NCBI RefSeq assembly: GCF_913773735.1
Contig: NZ_CAJYEB010000009.1
Span: forward strand, 23,688-87,687
From: an uncultured Massilia sp.
GTDB lineage: Bacteria > Pseudomonadota > Gammaproteobacteria > Burkholderiales > Burkholderiaceae_D
DNA: 64,000 nt
Reading direction: 5' to 3'
Translations under genes and position numbers: made by a program
Notes under the pieces: model-generated
Seen by the model: only the letters and a program-made list of their open reading frames with translations
What the model was told of the DNA's origin: nothing
Databases searched by the model: none
Shown: piece by piece, positions 48,290 through 56,221 of the stretch
How positions within the stretch are numbered: the stretch's first letter is position 1
Layout: each line of letters starts with the position of its first letter

Positions 48290-50767
48290 ATGAGCCTTCC
48301 CGCGCCCCACGATGCATTGATGCGCCAGGCCGAACGCGGCGCGTTGCCGCTGGCCGAACTGTTCCAGGGAGCGCAGGCGCTGCTCGACGGTGGCGCGGCG
48401 CAGGCGGCGGTCGGCCTGTACGAAGCCTGGCTGGCGCACACCCGCTCGCCGCTGGCCTACGCGGCCTGGTTCAACCTCGCCGTCACGCGCGGCGCGCTCG
48501 CCGACCACGACGGCGCGGTGCGCGACTACCGGCAGGCCATCGCCCTGCATCCCGGCTTCGTCGAGGCGCGCCTGAACCTCGGCTCGCAATACGAACGCAT
48601 GGGCCGCCCGGACGATGCGCTGGCCGCGTGGCGGGACATCCTCACCGACGTGCCGGACCTGCCGGCGCGGCCCGCGCTGCACCTGCAGGCACTGAACAAC
48701 CTGGGCCGCCTGAGCGAGGTACGCAAGCTGCTGCCGGAAGCGCTGGACTACCTGACGCGCAGCCTCGAACTCGACCCGGACCAGCCGAAGGTGATCACGC
48801 ACTGGGTGCACCTGCGCCAGAAGCTGTGCCTGTGGCCGCTGTACCAGCCGGTCGGCCGGGTGACGGTCGAGCAGCTGCAGCGCCATACCTCGGCGCTGGC
48901 CATGCTGGGCGCCTCGCACGATCCCGCCGCGCAGCTGGCCGCCTCGCGCCATTTCATCGAAGAGAAGGCCCATGCCGGCGCCACCCCGCTGGCCGCGCCC
49001 GAGGGCTATGCGCACCAGCGCATGCGTGTCGGTTACCTGTCCTCGGACCTGTGCTCGCACGCGGTGTCGATCCTGACGGCCGAGCTGTACGAGCTGCACG
49101 ACCGCGAGCGCGTCGAGGTCTATGCCTTCTCCTGGAGCCGCGAGGACAATTCGCCGCTGCGCGCGCGCGTGGTCGGCGCGATGGACCACTACATCCGCAT
49201 CGACCACATGAGCGACGAGGAAGCGGCGCGCTGCATCCGCGCGCACGAGATCGACGTGCTGGTCGACCTGCACGGCCTGACGCTGGGTTCGCGCGTCGAC
49301 ATCCTGGGCTGGAAGCCCGCGCCGGTGCAGCTGACCTGGCTGGGCTTCCCCGGCCCGACGGCGATCCCGGGCGTCGACTACGTCGTGTCCGACGCCTTCG
49401 TGCTGCCGCCCGAACTGGAGCCGCACTTCGTCGAGAAGCCGCTGCGCATGCCGCACACCTTCCAGATCAACGACCGCCAGCGCGCGATCGGCCCCGTGCC
49501 CACGCGCGCGGCCTGCGGCCTGCCGGAAGACAAGCTGGTGTTCTGCTCCTTCAACAGCAGCTTCAAGGTCACGCCGGAGGTGTTCGACGCCTGGATGCGC
49601 ATCCTGGCGCGCGTGCCGGACAGCGTGCTGTGGATCGTGGCCGACTCCGAGGCCACGCGCGCCAACCTCGTGCGCGAGGCCGGGGCGCGCGGCATCGACG
49701 GCGCCCGCCTGGTGTTCGCGGCGCGCGTGGCGCCGGCCGACTACCTGGCGCGCTTTTGCGTGGCCGACCTGTTCCTGGACACCAATCCGTTCAACGGCGG
49801 CACCACCGCCAGCGACGCCCTGTGGGCCGGCCTGCCGGTGCTGACCTGGGCCGGCCAGACCTTCTGCTCGCGCATGGCGGGCAGCCTGCTGCACGCGGTC
49901 GGCCTGCCGGAACTGGTGACGCACACGCTGCAGGACTACGAGGACCTGGCGGTCGCGCTGGCCGGCGACCGGGAGCGCCTGGCGCGGCTGCGCGCGCGCC
50001 TGGCCGCCAACCGCGACGCCAGCCCGCTGTTCGACACGCCGCGCTTCGTGCGCGACTACGAGGACCTGCTGGCGTCGGTGGTCAAGCGCCCGGCCGGGGT
50101 GCCGGCCAGCGACGGCGCGGACGCGCCGCGCGAACGCATCGTGCCGCGGCCGGACGACCTCGGCGTGCAGCAGGCCGGCATGCTGGCGCTGATGCGCCCC
50201 GGCATGCACAGCGTCGTCGAGGTGGGTGGCGACACGCTGGCCCAGGCCTGGCGCGCGCAGGCGCCGCGCAGCCACTTCACGGCGATCGCGCCGCAACCCG
50301 CCGCCGGCTGGAGCACGGCCGTCATCGCCGCCGATCCGGAGCAGCTCGGCGCCGCCGCCTGGCAGCAGGTGGCGCCGGCCCAGTGCTGGCTGTTCCCCGC
50401 CACGCTGGAACGCCTGCGCGATCCCGCCGCCTTCCTGCGCCGGCTGCGCCAGCAGGCGCTGGGGCGCGTGGAACTGGTGCTGTGCGTGGACAATGCCCAG
50501 CACTGGCTGGCGCAGGCCCTGCTCGCTTCCGGCACGCCGGACCAGCGCGCGCGCGACCGCCATCCGTTCACCCGCGCCACGCTCGCGGCCCTGCTGCAGG
50601 AATGCGGCTTCGGCGTGCTCGAGATGCGCGCCGTGAACGCGCAGGAGCCGCCGCAAGCCGTGCTGGCCGCGATCCGCCAGCTGGCCCAGGCGGCCGGCGC
50701 CGATCCCGCGCTGGCCGAGCAGGACGCGCTTCCCTATCAATACCTGGTGCGCGCGATCGCCACCTGA
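48290..50767 (+). CDS. TPR-containing GT41 (O-GlcNAc-transferase / SPINDLY-like) glycosyltransferase
   Basis: This 825-residue cytoplasmic protein has TPR repeats (about 55-190: AAWFNLAVTRGALADHDGAVRDYRQAI, ARLNLGSQYERMGRPDDALAAW). A GT41 catalytic region follows (about 240-620): RVGYLSSDLCSHAVSIL, IDVLVDLHGLTLGSRVDIL, PVQLTWLGFPGPTAIPGVDYVVSD, FCSFNSSFKVTPEVFDAWMRIL and LDTNPFNGGTTASDALWAGLPVLTW. These match OGT-like enzymes that add a sugar to Ser/Thr or Asn of proteins. The C-terminal 190 residues resemble a degenerate class I methyltransferase. A sugar-biosynthesis set and a secreted Thr-rich repeat protein are encoded downstream, which suggests a substrate. Confidence 0.9.
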   Translation: MSLPAPHDALMRQAERGALPLAELFQGAQALLDGGAAQAAVGLYEAWLAHTRSPLAYAAWFNLAVTRGALADHDGAVRDYRQAIALHPGFVEARLNLGSQYERMGRPDDALAAWRDILTDVPDLPARPALHLQALNNLGRLSEVRKLLPEALDYLTRSLELDPDQPKVITHWVHLRQKLCLWPLYQPVGRVTVEQLQRHTSALAMLGASHDPAAQLAASRHFIEEKAHAGATPLAAPEGYAHQRMRVGYLSSDLCSHAVSILTAELYELHDRERVEVYAFSWSREDNSPLRARVVGAMDHYIRIDHMSDEEAARCIRAHEIDVLVDLHGLTLGSRVDILGWKPAPVQLTWLGFPGPTAIPGVDYVVSDAFVLPPELEPHFVEKPLRMPHTFQINDRQRAIGPVPTRAACGLPEDKLVFCSFNSSFKVTPEVFDAWMRILARVPDSVLWIVADSEATRANLVREAGARGIDGARLVFAARVAPADYLARFCVADLFLDTNPFNGGTTASDALWAGLPVLTWAGQTFCSRMAGSLLHAVGLPELVTHTLQDYEDLAVALAGDRERLARLRARLAANRDASPLFDTPRFVRDYEDLLASVVKRPAGVPASDGADAPRERIVPRPDDLGVQQAGMLALMRPGMHSVVEVGGDTLAQAWRAQAPRSHFTAIAPQPAAGWSTAVIAADPEQLGAAAWQQVAPAQCWLFPATLERLRDPAAFLRRLRQQALGRVELVLCVDNAQHWLAQALLASGTPDQRARDRHPFTRATLAALLQECGFGVLEMRAVNAQEPPQAVLAAIRQLAQAAGADPALAEQDALPYQYLVRAIAT

Positions 50768-50801
50768 GCGCCACCCGAGCGCCGCCCAACCCGGATCCAT
50801 C

Positions 50802-51680
50802 ATGTCCCTGCCCAAAGTCAGCATCGTCATCCCCTCGTACAAGCCGGAACACTTCGAGCAATGCCTGCGCTCGGCCATCGGCCAGACGTATCCGAACACC
50901 GAGATCCTCGTCAGCGACAACTGTCCGACCGAGGCGATCCGCGAGATCTGCGCGCGCTTTCCCGGCGTGATCTACCAGCGCAACACCGCCATCCGCGAAC
51001 AGAACGTGATCTCCACCCTGTTCTCCGGCAAGGGCGACCTGATCAAGCCGCTGTTCGACGACGACCTCCTGCACCCCTTCTGCGTCGAGCGCATGGTGTC
51101 GGTGGCGCTGGAGCATCCGGACGTCCAGCTGGTGTTCTCGGCCAGCCAGGTGATCGACGCGCGCAACCTGCGCGTGGAGACGCGCCGGCCGTTCCAGGTG
51201 TCGGGCAGCATGAGCGGCCTGGCCATGCAGCGCGACGTCACGCTGGGCATGCGCAACTTCATCGGCGAATTCACCTCGATCATGTTCCGCCGCGCCAAGC
51301 TGTGGGAGATCGGCCCGCACCGCCTGTTCGCCGTCGGCCCGCACGACTGCAGCCCCGGCCTGGCCGACCTGGCCGCCTACATCAACCTGGCCGCCGGCGG
51401 CTCGGCGTTCTACATCGACGAGGAGCTCAGCTACTTCCGGCGCGACCCGGTGCTGCAGTCGAACTCGAATCCGAACGCCAACCCCAACTTCGGCTATTGC
51501 TTCTCCGACTACATCGACCTGCTGCCGGCGGCCCATGCGACCGGCGTCGTCAGCACGCAGGAACTGCTGGCGGTGCAGGACCAGGTGCATGGCGTCTACC
51601 TGAGGCTGCGCGAGGTGTTCCCGCAGATTCCGCAGTCGTACGAGCGCTACCTGGCGTACATCCAACCCTTGAAGGACTGA
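50802..51680 (+). CDS. Family 2 glycosyltransferase
   Basis: This 292-residue GT-A fold enzyme has PKVSIVIPSYKPEHFEQCLRSA at the N-terminus, then NTEILVSDNCPTEAIREIC, and the metal-binding LIKPLFDDDLLHPFCVERM (DDD). Residues after 120 resemble small GT2 enzymes of O-antigen and flagellin-glycan loci. Donor and acceptor are unknown. It lies 34 bp after the GT41 gene and 5 bp before the ketoisomerase gene, so it is part of a four-gene operon. Confidence 0.92.
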   Translation: MSLPKVSIVIPSYKPEHFEQCLRSAIGQTYPNTEILVSDNCPTEAIREICARFPGVIYQRNTAIREQNVISTLFSGKGDLIKPLFDDDLLHPFCVERMVSVALEHPDVQLVFSASQVIDARNLRVETRRPFQVSGSMSGLAMQRDVTLGMRNFIGEFTSIMFRRAKLWEIGPHRLFAVGPHDCSPGLADLAAYINLAAGGSAFYIDEELSYFRRDPVLQSNSNPNANPNFGYCFSDYIDLLPAAHATGVVSTQELLAVQDQVHGVYLRLREVFPQIPQSYERYLAYIQPLKD

Positions 51681-51685
51681 GCACC

Positions 51686-52120
51686 ATGGCTATGATGGAC
51701 CAGTGCAGGATCATCGACCTTCCCAAGCACGCGGACCCGCGCGGCAACCTGTCGGTCGTCGAAGGCGGCATCCACGTCCCGTTCGACATCGAGCGCGTGT
51801 ACTACCTGTACGACGTGCCGGGCGGCTCGGCGCGCGCCGGCCACGGCCACGTCGAGCTGCAGCAGCTGATGATCGCGATGTCGGGCAGCTTCGACGTGAT
51901 CGTCGACGACGGCTACCAGCGCCGGAAATTCCACCTGAACCGCTCGTACTACGGGCTGTACATCCCGAAGATGATGTGGCGCGAGGTCGAGAACTTCTCG
52001 TCCGGCGGCGTCTGCCTCGTGATGGCGTCCACCAAGTTCGACAAGTCCGACTACTACTACGACTACGACGAGTTCGCCGCCATGGTGCGCCGTCACGATG
52101 CAGACAAGGCCCAGCCATGA
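51686..52120 (+). CDS. fdtA: FdtA/QdtA-type dTDP-4-keto-6-deoxyhexose 3,4-ketoisomerase
   Basis: This 144-residue cupin starts CRIIDLPKHADPRGNLSVVEGG and contains VPGGSARAGHGHVELQQLMIAMSG (metal/catalytic histidines), FHLNRSYYGLYIPKMMWREVENFSSGGVCLVMAS and the terminal YYYDYDEFAAMV. All are typical of sugar ketoisomerases that convert dTDP-4-keto-6-deoxyglucose to the 3-keto sugar. The stereochemistry (galacto or gluco) cannot be decided. It overlaps the following aminotransferase gene by 4 bp (ATGA), the usual pair for 3-amino-3,6-dideoxyhexose synthesis. The rmlA/rmlB genes are not in the window. Confidence 0.9.
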   Translation: MAMMDQCRIIDLPKHADPRGNLSVVEGGIHVPFDIERVYYLYDVPGGSARAGHGHVELQQLMIAMSGSFDVIVDDGYQRRKFHLNRSYYGLYIPKMMWREVENFSSGGVCLVMASTKFDKSDYYYDYDEFAAMVRRHDADKAQP

Positions 52121-53226
52121 CCATTCCCTTCCTCGACCTGAAGGCGATCAACCTCGCCCACGCCGACGACCTGCAGGCCGCGTTCCGGCGCGTGCTGGAG
52201 TCCGGCTGGTACATCCTCGGCAAGGAAGTCGAGCGCTTCGAACAGGACTTCGCCGCCTACTGCGGGGCGCGCCACGGCATCGGCGTGGCCAACGGCCTGG
52301 ACGCGATCATGCTGACCCTGAAGGGCTACGGCATCCAGGCGGGCGACGAGGTGATCGTGCCGTCGAATACCTTCATCGCGACCTGGCTCGCGGTCAGCCA
52401 GTGCGGCGCGACGCCGGTGCCGGTGGAACCGATCGAGGCCACGTTCAACCTCGACCCGGCGCTGGTCGAAGCGGCGCTCACGCCGCGCACGCGCGCGATC
52501 GTCGCGGTGCACCTGTACGGCCAGCCGGCCGACATGGACCCGCTGCGCGCGCTGGCCGACCAGCACGGCCTGAAACTCATCGAGGACGCCGCGCAGGCGC
52601 ACGGCGCGCGCTACAAGGGCCGCCGCGCCGGCAGCCTGGGCCACGCGGCCGCGTTCAGCTTCTACCCGGGCAAGAACCTGGGCGCGCTGGGCGACGGCGG
52701 CGGGGTGACGACCGACGACGACGCGCTGGACGGCATCGTGCGCACCTACCGCAACTACGGTTCGCAGAAGAAGTACCACAACCTGGTGCAGGGTTTCAAT
52801 TCGCGCCTGGACGAGCTGCAGGCGGCCTTCCTGTCGGCCAAGCTGGCCACGCTGGACGCCGGCAACGATGCGCGCCGCGCCATCGCCGCCGTGTACGACC
52901 GCGAACTGGCCGGCATCGACGGCCTGGGCCTGCCGCACGTGCCCGACTGGGCCGAACCGGTGTGGCACCTGTACGTGGTGCGCCACGCGCGCCGCGACGC
53001 CCTGGCCGCAAGACTGGCCGAACAGGGCATCGGCACCATCGTCCACTACCCGATCGCGCCGCACCTGCAGCAGGCCTATGCGGACCTTGGCTTCAAGGAA
53101 GGCGATTTCCCGATCGCCGAGGCGATCCATCGCGAGGTATTGAGCCTGCCGATCGGGCCGACCATGACGCCGGAGCAGGCGCAGCAGGTGGCGGCGGCGG
53201 TGCGCGCTGCCTGCGCGGGACTGTAG
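52117..53226 (+). CDS. fdtB: DegT/DnrJ/EryC1/StrS-family sugar aminotransferase (FdtB-like)
   Basis: This 369-residue PLP enzyme opens IPFLDLKAINLAHADDLQAAFRRVLESGWYILG, with GVANGLDAIMLTLKGYGIQAGDEVIVPSNTF. The PLP aspartate region is LKLIEDAAQAHGARYKGRRAG, and the Schiff-base lysine is in AAFSFYPGKNLGALGDGG. With the preceding ketoisomerase it would make a dTDP-3-amino-3,6-dideoxyhexose. It is the last gene of the GT41-GT2-fdtA-fdtB operon and is followed by a palindrome that separates it from the convergent acylation cassette. Confidence 0.93.
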   Translation: MTIPFLDLKAINLAHADDLQAAFRRVLESGWYILGKEVERFEQDFAAYCGARHGIGVANGLDAIMLTLKGYGIQAGDEVIVPSNTFIATWLAVSQCGATPVPVEPIEATFNLDPALVEAALTPRTRAIVAVHLYGQPADMDPLRALADQHGLKLIEDAAQAHGARYKGRRAGSLGHAAAFSFYPGKNLGALGDGGGVTTDDDALDGIVRTYRNYGSQKKYHNLVQGFNSRLDELQAAFLSAKLATLDAGNDARRAIAAVYDRELAGIDGLGLPHVPDWAEPVWHLYVVRHARRDALAARLAEQGIGTIVHYPIAPHLQQAYADLGFKEGDFPIAEAIHREVLSLPIGPTMTPEQAQQVAAAVRAACAGL

Positions 53227-53231
53227 CCGCG

Positions 53232-53258
53232 CGTCGCCCCGGCGCAGGCCGGGCGACG
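53232..53258. repeat. REP-like palindrome, copy 3
   Basis: CGTCGCCC (53232-53239) and GGGCGACG (53251-53258) flank the same CGGCGCAGGC core seen in copies 1 and 2. It fills the gap between the convergent stops of the aminotransferase and the VOC gene, and may terminate both. Confidence 0.7.
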
Positions 53259-53260
53259 GC

Positions 53261-53659
53261 CTAGCCGTGCTTCCGTTCGACCAGCTCGATCAACTGCATG
53301 TTCGGCATCATCAGGAAGCACACGCGCGCCCCGCCGAAGGCGATCGCCGGCAGCGGCGCGCGCATCATCTTCCAGCCCGCGCGCAGCGCGACCTCGACTT
53401 CGGCATCGAAGTCGTCGGCCAGGTAGGCCATGTGGTAGACGCGCACGCCCTTGGCCAGCCATGGCGCCAGCGTGGTGCTGTCGGGCAGGTTTTCCAGCAG
53501 CTCGATGCGCGGGCCGTCGCCGGTCATGAAGCTGCCGCGCACGCCCTGCAGCGGATCGACGAAACGCTCGCCTTCGCGCACGTAGCCCAGGCTCGCGTAC
53601 ACGGCTTCCTCGCGCTCGATCGACTTGCAGGCGATGCCCAGGTGGTGGAAGGTGCGCAT
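53261..53659 (-). CDS. VOC-family (glyoxalase-fold) protein
   Basis: This 132-residue protein has two beta-alpha-beta-beta-beta modules: MRTFHHLGIACKSIEREEAVY...PRIELLENL, and VYHMAYLADDFDAEVEVALRAG...FLMMPNMQLIELVE. Likely metal ligands are His (FHHLG, HMAY) and Glu (IELLE, LIELVE), as in methylmalonyl-CoA epimerase-like members. The start shares a base with the stop of the acetyltransferase gene (TGATG). In the FkbH-ACP cassette it may epimerise or otherwise modify the acyl group; this is inference. Confidence 0.88.
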   Translation of the reverse strand: MRTFHHLGIACKSIEREEAVYASLGYVREGERFVDPLQGVRGSFMTGDGPRIELLENLPDSTTLAPWLAKGVRVYHMAYLADDFDAEVEVALRAGWKMMRAPLPAIAFGGARVCFLMMPNMQLIELVERKHG

Positions 53660-54237
53660 CAGCCCAGCTTCCTTTCGATGAAGGAGGCATGCATGGCCAG
53701 CTTCTTCGCCACCGCCGGCCAGGTGGCCGCCGTGACTTCCTGCTCGACCGCGTCGTAGTCGACGCCGTTCAGGCGGAACAGCTTTTCCATGCGCGGCTGC
53801 GAGGTCGCCAGCCCGGTCGAGGCGTGGAAGGACACGACCGGCTTGTTGTCCGCCACCGTGCGGCAGTACAGGCGCCGCAGGCCCAGCGTCTCGAAGGCGT
53901 AGCGGTAGGCCAGCGCCACGCTGGCCGGCGCCGCCAGCGAGTTGCGGCGCAGGATCCAGCGCCCCCACTCGGCCTGCCCGTCCTGTTCGTCGTAGATGCC
54001 GATCGTGCCTTCCGGGTAACCGTCCTTCTCGCGCTCGACGATGAAGTAATAGTCGCCCTCGCGCGCTTCGTAGCCGGCGATCCACTGGCGTTGCGGTTCG
54101 ACGTCGGGGGAAATCGGGTGCAGGTAGCGCGCATCGGCCAGCGCCGTGCGCAGCTCGACGACGAAGGCGGCGTCGTCCTGGGTGATCGGGCGCAGGCGGA
54201 AGCCGTAGCCGGCGACGGGTTCAAGCAGCTTGGGCAT
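53659..54237 (-). CDS. GNAT-family N-acyltransferase
   Basis: This 192-residue protein has the GNAT fold: YGFRLRPITQDDAAFVVELRTAL at the start, GTIGIYDEQDGQAEWGRWIL, ASVALAYRYAFETLGLRRLYC and VADNKPVVSFHASTGL. It resembles the acyltransferases acting on amino groups of nucleotide-activated amino sugars. It overlaps the acyl-carrier-protein gene by 17 bp and the VOC gene by one base. I infer that it transfers the acyl group carried by the ACP to the 3-amino sugar made by the neighbouring FdtA/FdtB. Confidence 0.88.
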   Translation of the reverse strand: MPKLLEPVAGYGFRLRPITQDDAAFVVELRTALADARYLHPISPDVEPQRQWIAGYEAREGDYYFIVEREKDGYPEGTIGIYDEQDGQAEWGRWILRRNSLAAPASVALAYRYAFETLGLRRLYCRTVADNKPVVSFHASTGLATSQPRMEKLFRLNGVDYDAVEQEVTAATWPAVAKKLAMHASFIERKLG

Positions 54238-54454
54238 GGCGTACGTAGTCGACGATCGCTTGCTGGGACACGAGGTTGCCGAATGCTTCCTGCGGCACCG
54301 AGATGCCGCATTCGGATTCGATCATGAAGATGATCTCGACGTGCTTGAGCGAGTCCCAGCTGGGCGTGTTCTCGCGCACCAGGCCGGCGTCGGGCGCGAC
54401 GCTGGTTTCGAGGGCTGCGGACAGGATGGATGCGACGGTGTCTTCGATGTTCAT
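54221..54454 (-). CDS. Acyl carrier protein
   Basis: This 77-residue four-helix carrier has the phosphopantetheine attachment serine S35 in TPSWDSLKHVEIIFMIE (DSL motif) and the usual helix starting GISVPQEAFG. It starts with ATGA overlap to the FkbH gene stop and overlaps the GNAT gene, so all are one translationally coupled operon. It is a dedicated carrier for a small acyl group, not the fatty-acid ACP, which sits with fab genes. Confidence 0.92.
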   Translation of the reverse strand: MNIEDTVASILSAALETSVAPDAGLVRENTPSWDSLKHVEIIFMIESECGISVPQEAFGNLVSQQAIVDYVRHAQAA

Positions 54455-56163
54455 GGTTGGGTTCCAAAGTAGTCAATGCGGACGTTGAGCGCCTCGGCGT
54501 TGTCCAGCGCGAGCAGCGTGTCCAGCGGGATCGCCAGGCTACCCTGCTCGTCCAGCGCGGCGCCCGCCAGGTCTTCCAGCCACTTCCTGGCCGGCCCGTT
54601 GCGCGGTCCGGTCGCGTACCGGAAGCGCACCTGCGTGAAGGCGCGCGCGCCGGCCACGGCGCGCAGCGCCGCGATCAGCATCAGGTTTTCCAGGCCGCGG
54701 CCCAGGGCGCGGCAGCTGATGCAGGCTTCGTCCAGCACCACCGCGTCGTCCTCGAAGGAAAACAGCAGGGACGCGATCATGCCGCTGTCCGAGATATTGT
54801 CGGCCATGCCGACCGACACGGTCGCGCCCCGCTCCTGGTAGCGCTGCACGTCGGCCGCGCCCAGGCGCAGCAGGTTCAGGTTGAACTGGTTGGTCTTGAC
54901 CGACAGCTCGGCCAGGCGCGCCACGTCCGCGGGACGGTTCAGGGCGACGCGCAGCACGGTATTCAGGGAACGGACGTAGCTGCCGTGGTCGGCGCCCGCC
55001 GCGGCGCCCAGCGCCGCGCGCTGGCCGGCCGCCTTCAGGTCCTGCACGCGCAGGCGGTCCTCGTCCGACACGTTCCAGCGGAACAGGCCGGGATACCAGT
55101 CCAGCGCCGCCGCGGTGTCGGCGCCGTCGTTGCCGGCGTGGATCGCGCGCAGCTGCGGATGGCGCGTGCAGACCTCGGCCAGTTCGCCCGGGTTGTCGTC
55201 GACGAAGACGATGCTGTCCAGGCCGATGCGCAGCTGCGCGGCGATCAGCGCCAGGTTGTCCGACTTGGGCTGCCAGTTGACGACCCGGGCCGAGATGTGG
55301 GCGGCCTGCAGCGGGAAGTCGGCGCGTCCGGCGAACAGCTGGGTCACGTCCTCGGCCTCGTTGCGGCTGGCCATGCCGACGAAGATGCCGTCGGCGCTCA
55401 GCGCCGCCAGGCGCTGCTGCAGGCGCGCGTGGCCGGGCGTCAGCGCCACGCCCTGCACGCCGTCCTCGCCCAGCACGCCCTGGTACAGGGTGTTGTCGAG
55501 GTCGACGACGACGGCCTTGACCAGCGGCGCCGCGCTGGCCGCGAGCCAGCGCAGGCCGAACCAGCGCGCCGCCTCCAGGCCGCCCTGGGCGCTGATGTGG
55601 GTGCCGGTCAGGTCCTGCTTGCGCTCGACGTAGCCGTCGCCCACCGCCGCGGCGACCGCCTGCAGGTCGCACAGGTGCACGCCGGGCATGGCGGCCACGT
55701 GGGCGGCCAGCGCGCGGTTGAAGGCGGCGGCGGCGCCGTCGTGGGCATCCCAGTTGTGCACCTGGACGACCGGCTGGCCAAGGTCGCGCAGCGCCTGCAG
55801 GCGCCCCGCCAGCCAGGCGGCCAGCGCCTCGGGCGCGAAGCGCGCGCGGAAGCGCTCGAAGTTGAGCGCCACCACGGCCACGTCGGCCGGTGCGAAGTCG
55901 GCGAACGACAGGCTGTCGTCGTAGTCGGAATAGGAAAAGACCGGACGGCGCTCGTAGTAGGCCATGAACGGGCCGATGCTGCCGGCCACCAGCTCGAACG
56001 CATAGTTGCGGTACACGCGCACCGACACGTTCGCGCACGGCCAGCGCGGCTTCAGCGACAGCAGGGCCAGCCTGCTGAGCTTCTGCGCGAACAGCACCGG
56101 CTGCCAGCGGATCTTTTCGAAACAGATGTCTGCCGGATTCTCCAGCATCGCGACGGAATTCAT
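54451..56163 (-). CDS. FkbH-like HAD-IIIC acyl-loading protein
   Basis: This 570-residue protein has an N-terminal SGNH-like region (about 20-200). A HAD-IIIC domain follows with VKAVVVDLDNTLYQGVLGEDG (about residue 215), FVGMASRNEAEDVTQLF and IVFVDDNPGELAEV. The C-terminal part is GNAT-like (about 430-560), with FEDDAVVLDEACISCRALGRGLENLML. FkbH-type proteins take a three-carbon glycolytic unit (glyceryl from 1,3-bisphosphoglycerate) and load it on an ACP. The ATG at 56163 is supported by AAAGGG seven bases upstream. It is the first gene of the cassette, 58 bp after the HlyD stop. Confidence 0.9.
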   Translation of the reverse strand: MNSVAMLENPADICFEKIRWQPVLFAQKLSRLALLSLKPRWPCANVSVRVYRNYAFELVAGSIGPFMAYYERRPVFSYSDYDDSLSFADFAPADVAVVALNFERFRARFAPEALAAWLAGRLQALRDLGQPVVQVHNWDAHDGAAAAFNRALAAHVAAMPGVHLCDLQAVAAAVGDGYVERKQDLTGTHISAQGGLEAARWFGLRWLAASAAPLVKAVVVDLDNTLYQGVLGEDGVQGVALTPGHARLQQRLAALSADGIFVGMASRNEAEDVTQLFAGRADFPLQAAHISARVVNWQPKSDNLALIAAQLRIGLDSIVFVDDNPGELAEVCTRHPQLRAIHAGNDGADTAAALDWYPGLFRWNVSDEDRLRVQDLKAAGQRAALGAAAGADHGSYVRSLNTVLRVALNRPADVARLAELSVKTNQFNLNLLRLGAADVQRYQERGATVSVGMADNISDSGMIASLLFSFEDDAVVLDEACISCRALGRGLENLMLIAALRAVAGARAFTQVRFRYATGPRNGPARKWLEDLAGAALDEQGSLAIPLDTLLALDNAEALNVRIDYFGTQP

Positions 56164-56221
56164 CAATCTACCCTTTCTTCATGCCGGGTACGGCCCCGGC
56201 ATTCTACCGTACCGGGCGGCG

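Noticed and set aside
54451..56163. FkbH/ACP genes as part of a polyketide synthase cluster
   Set aside because: No ketosynthase or other PKS domain is present; the neighbours are amino-sugar and glycosyltransferase genes.
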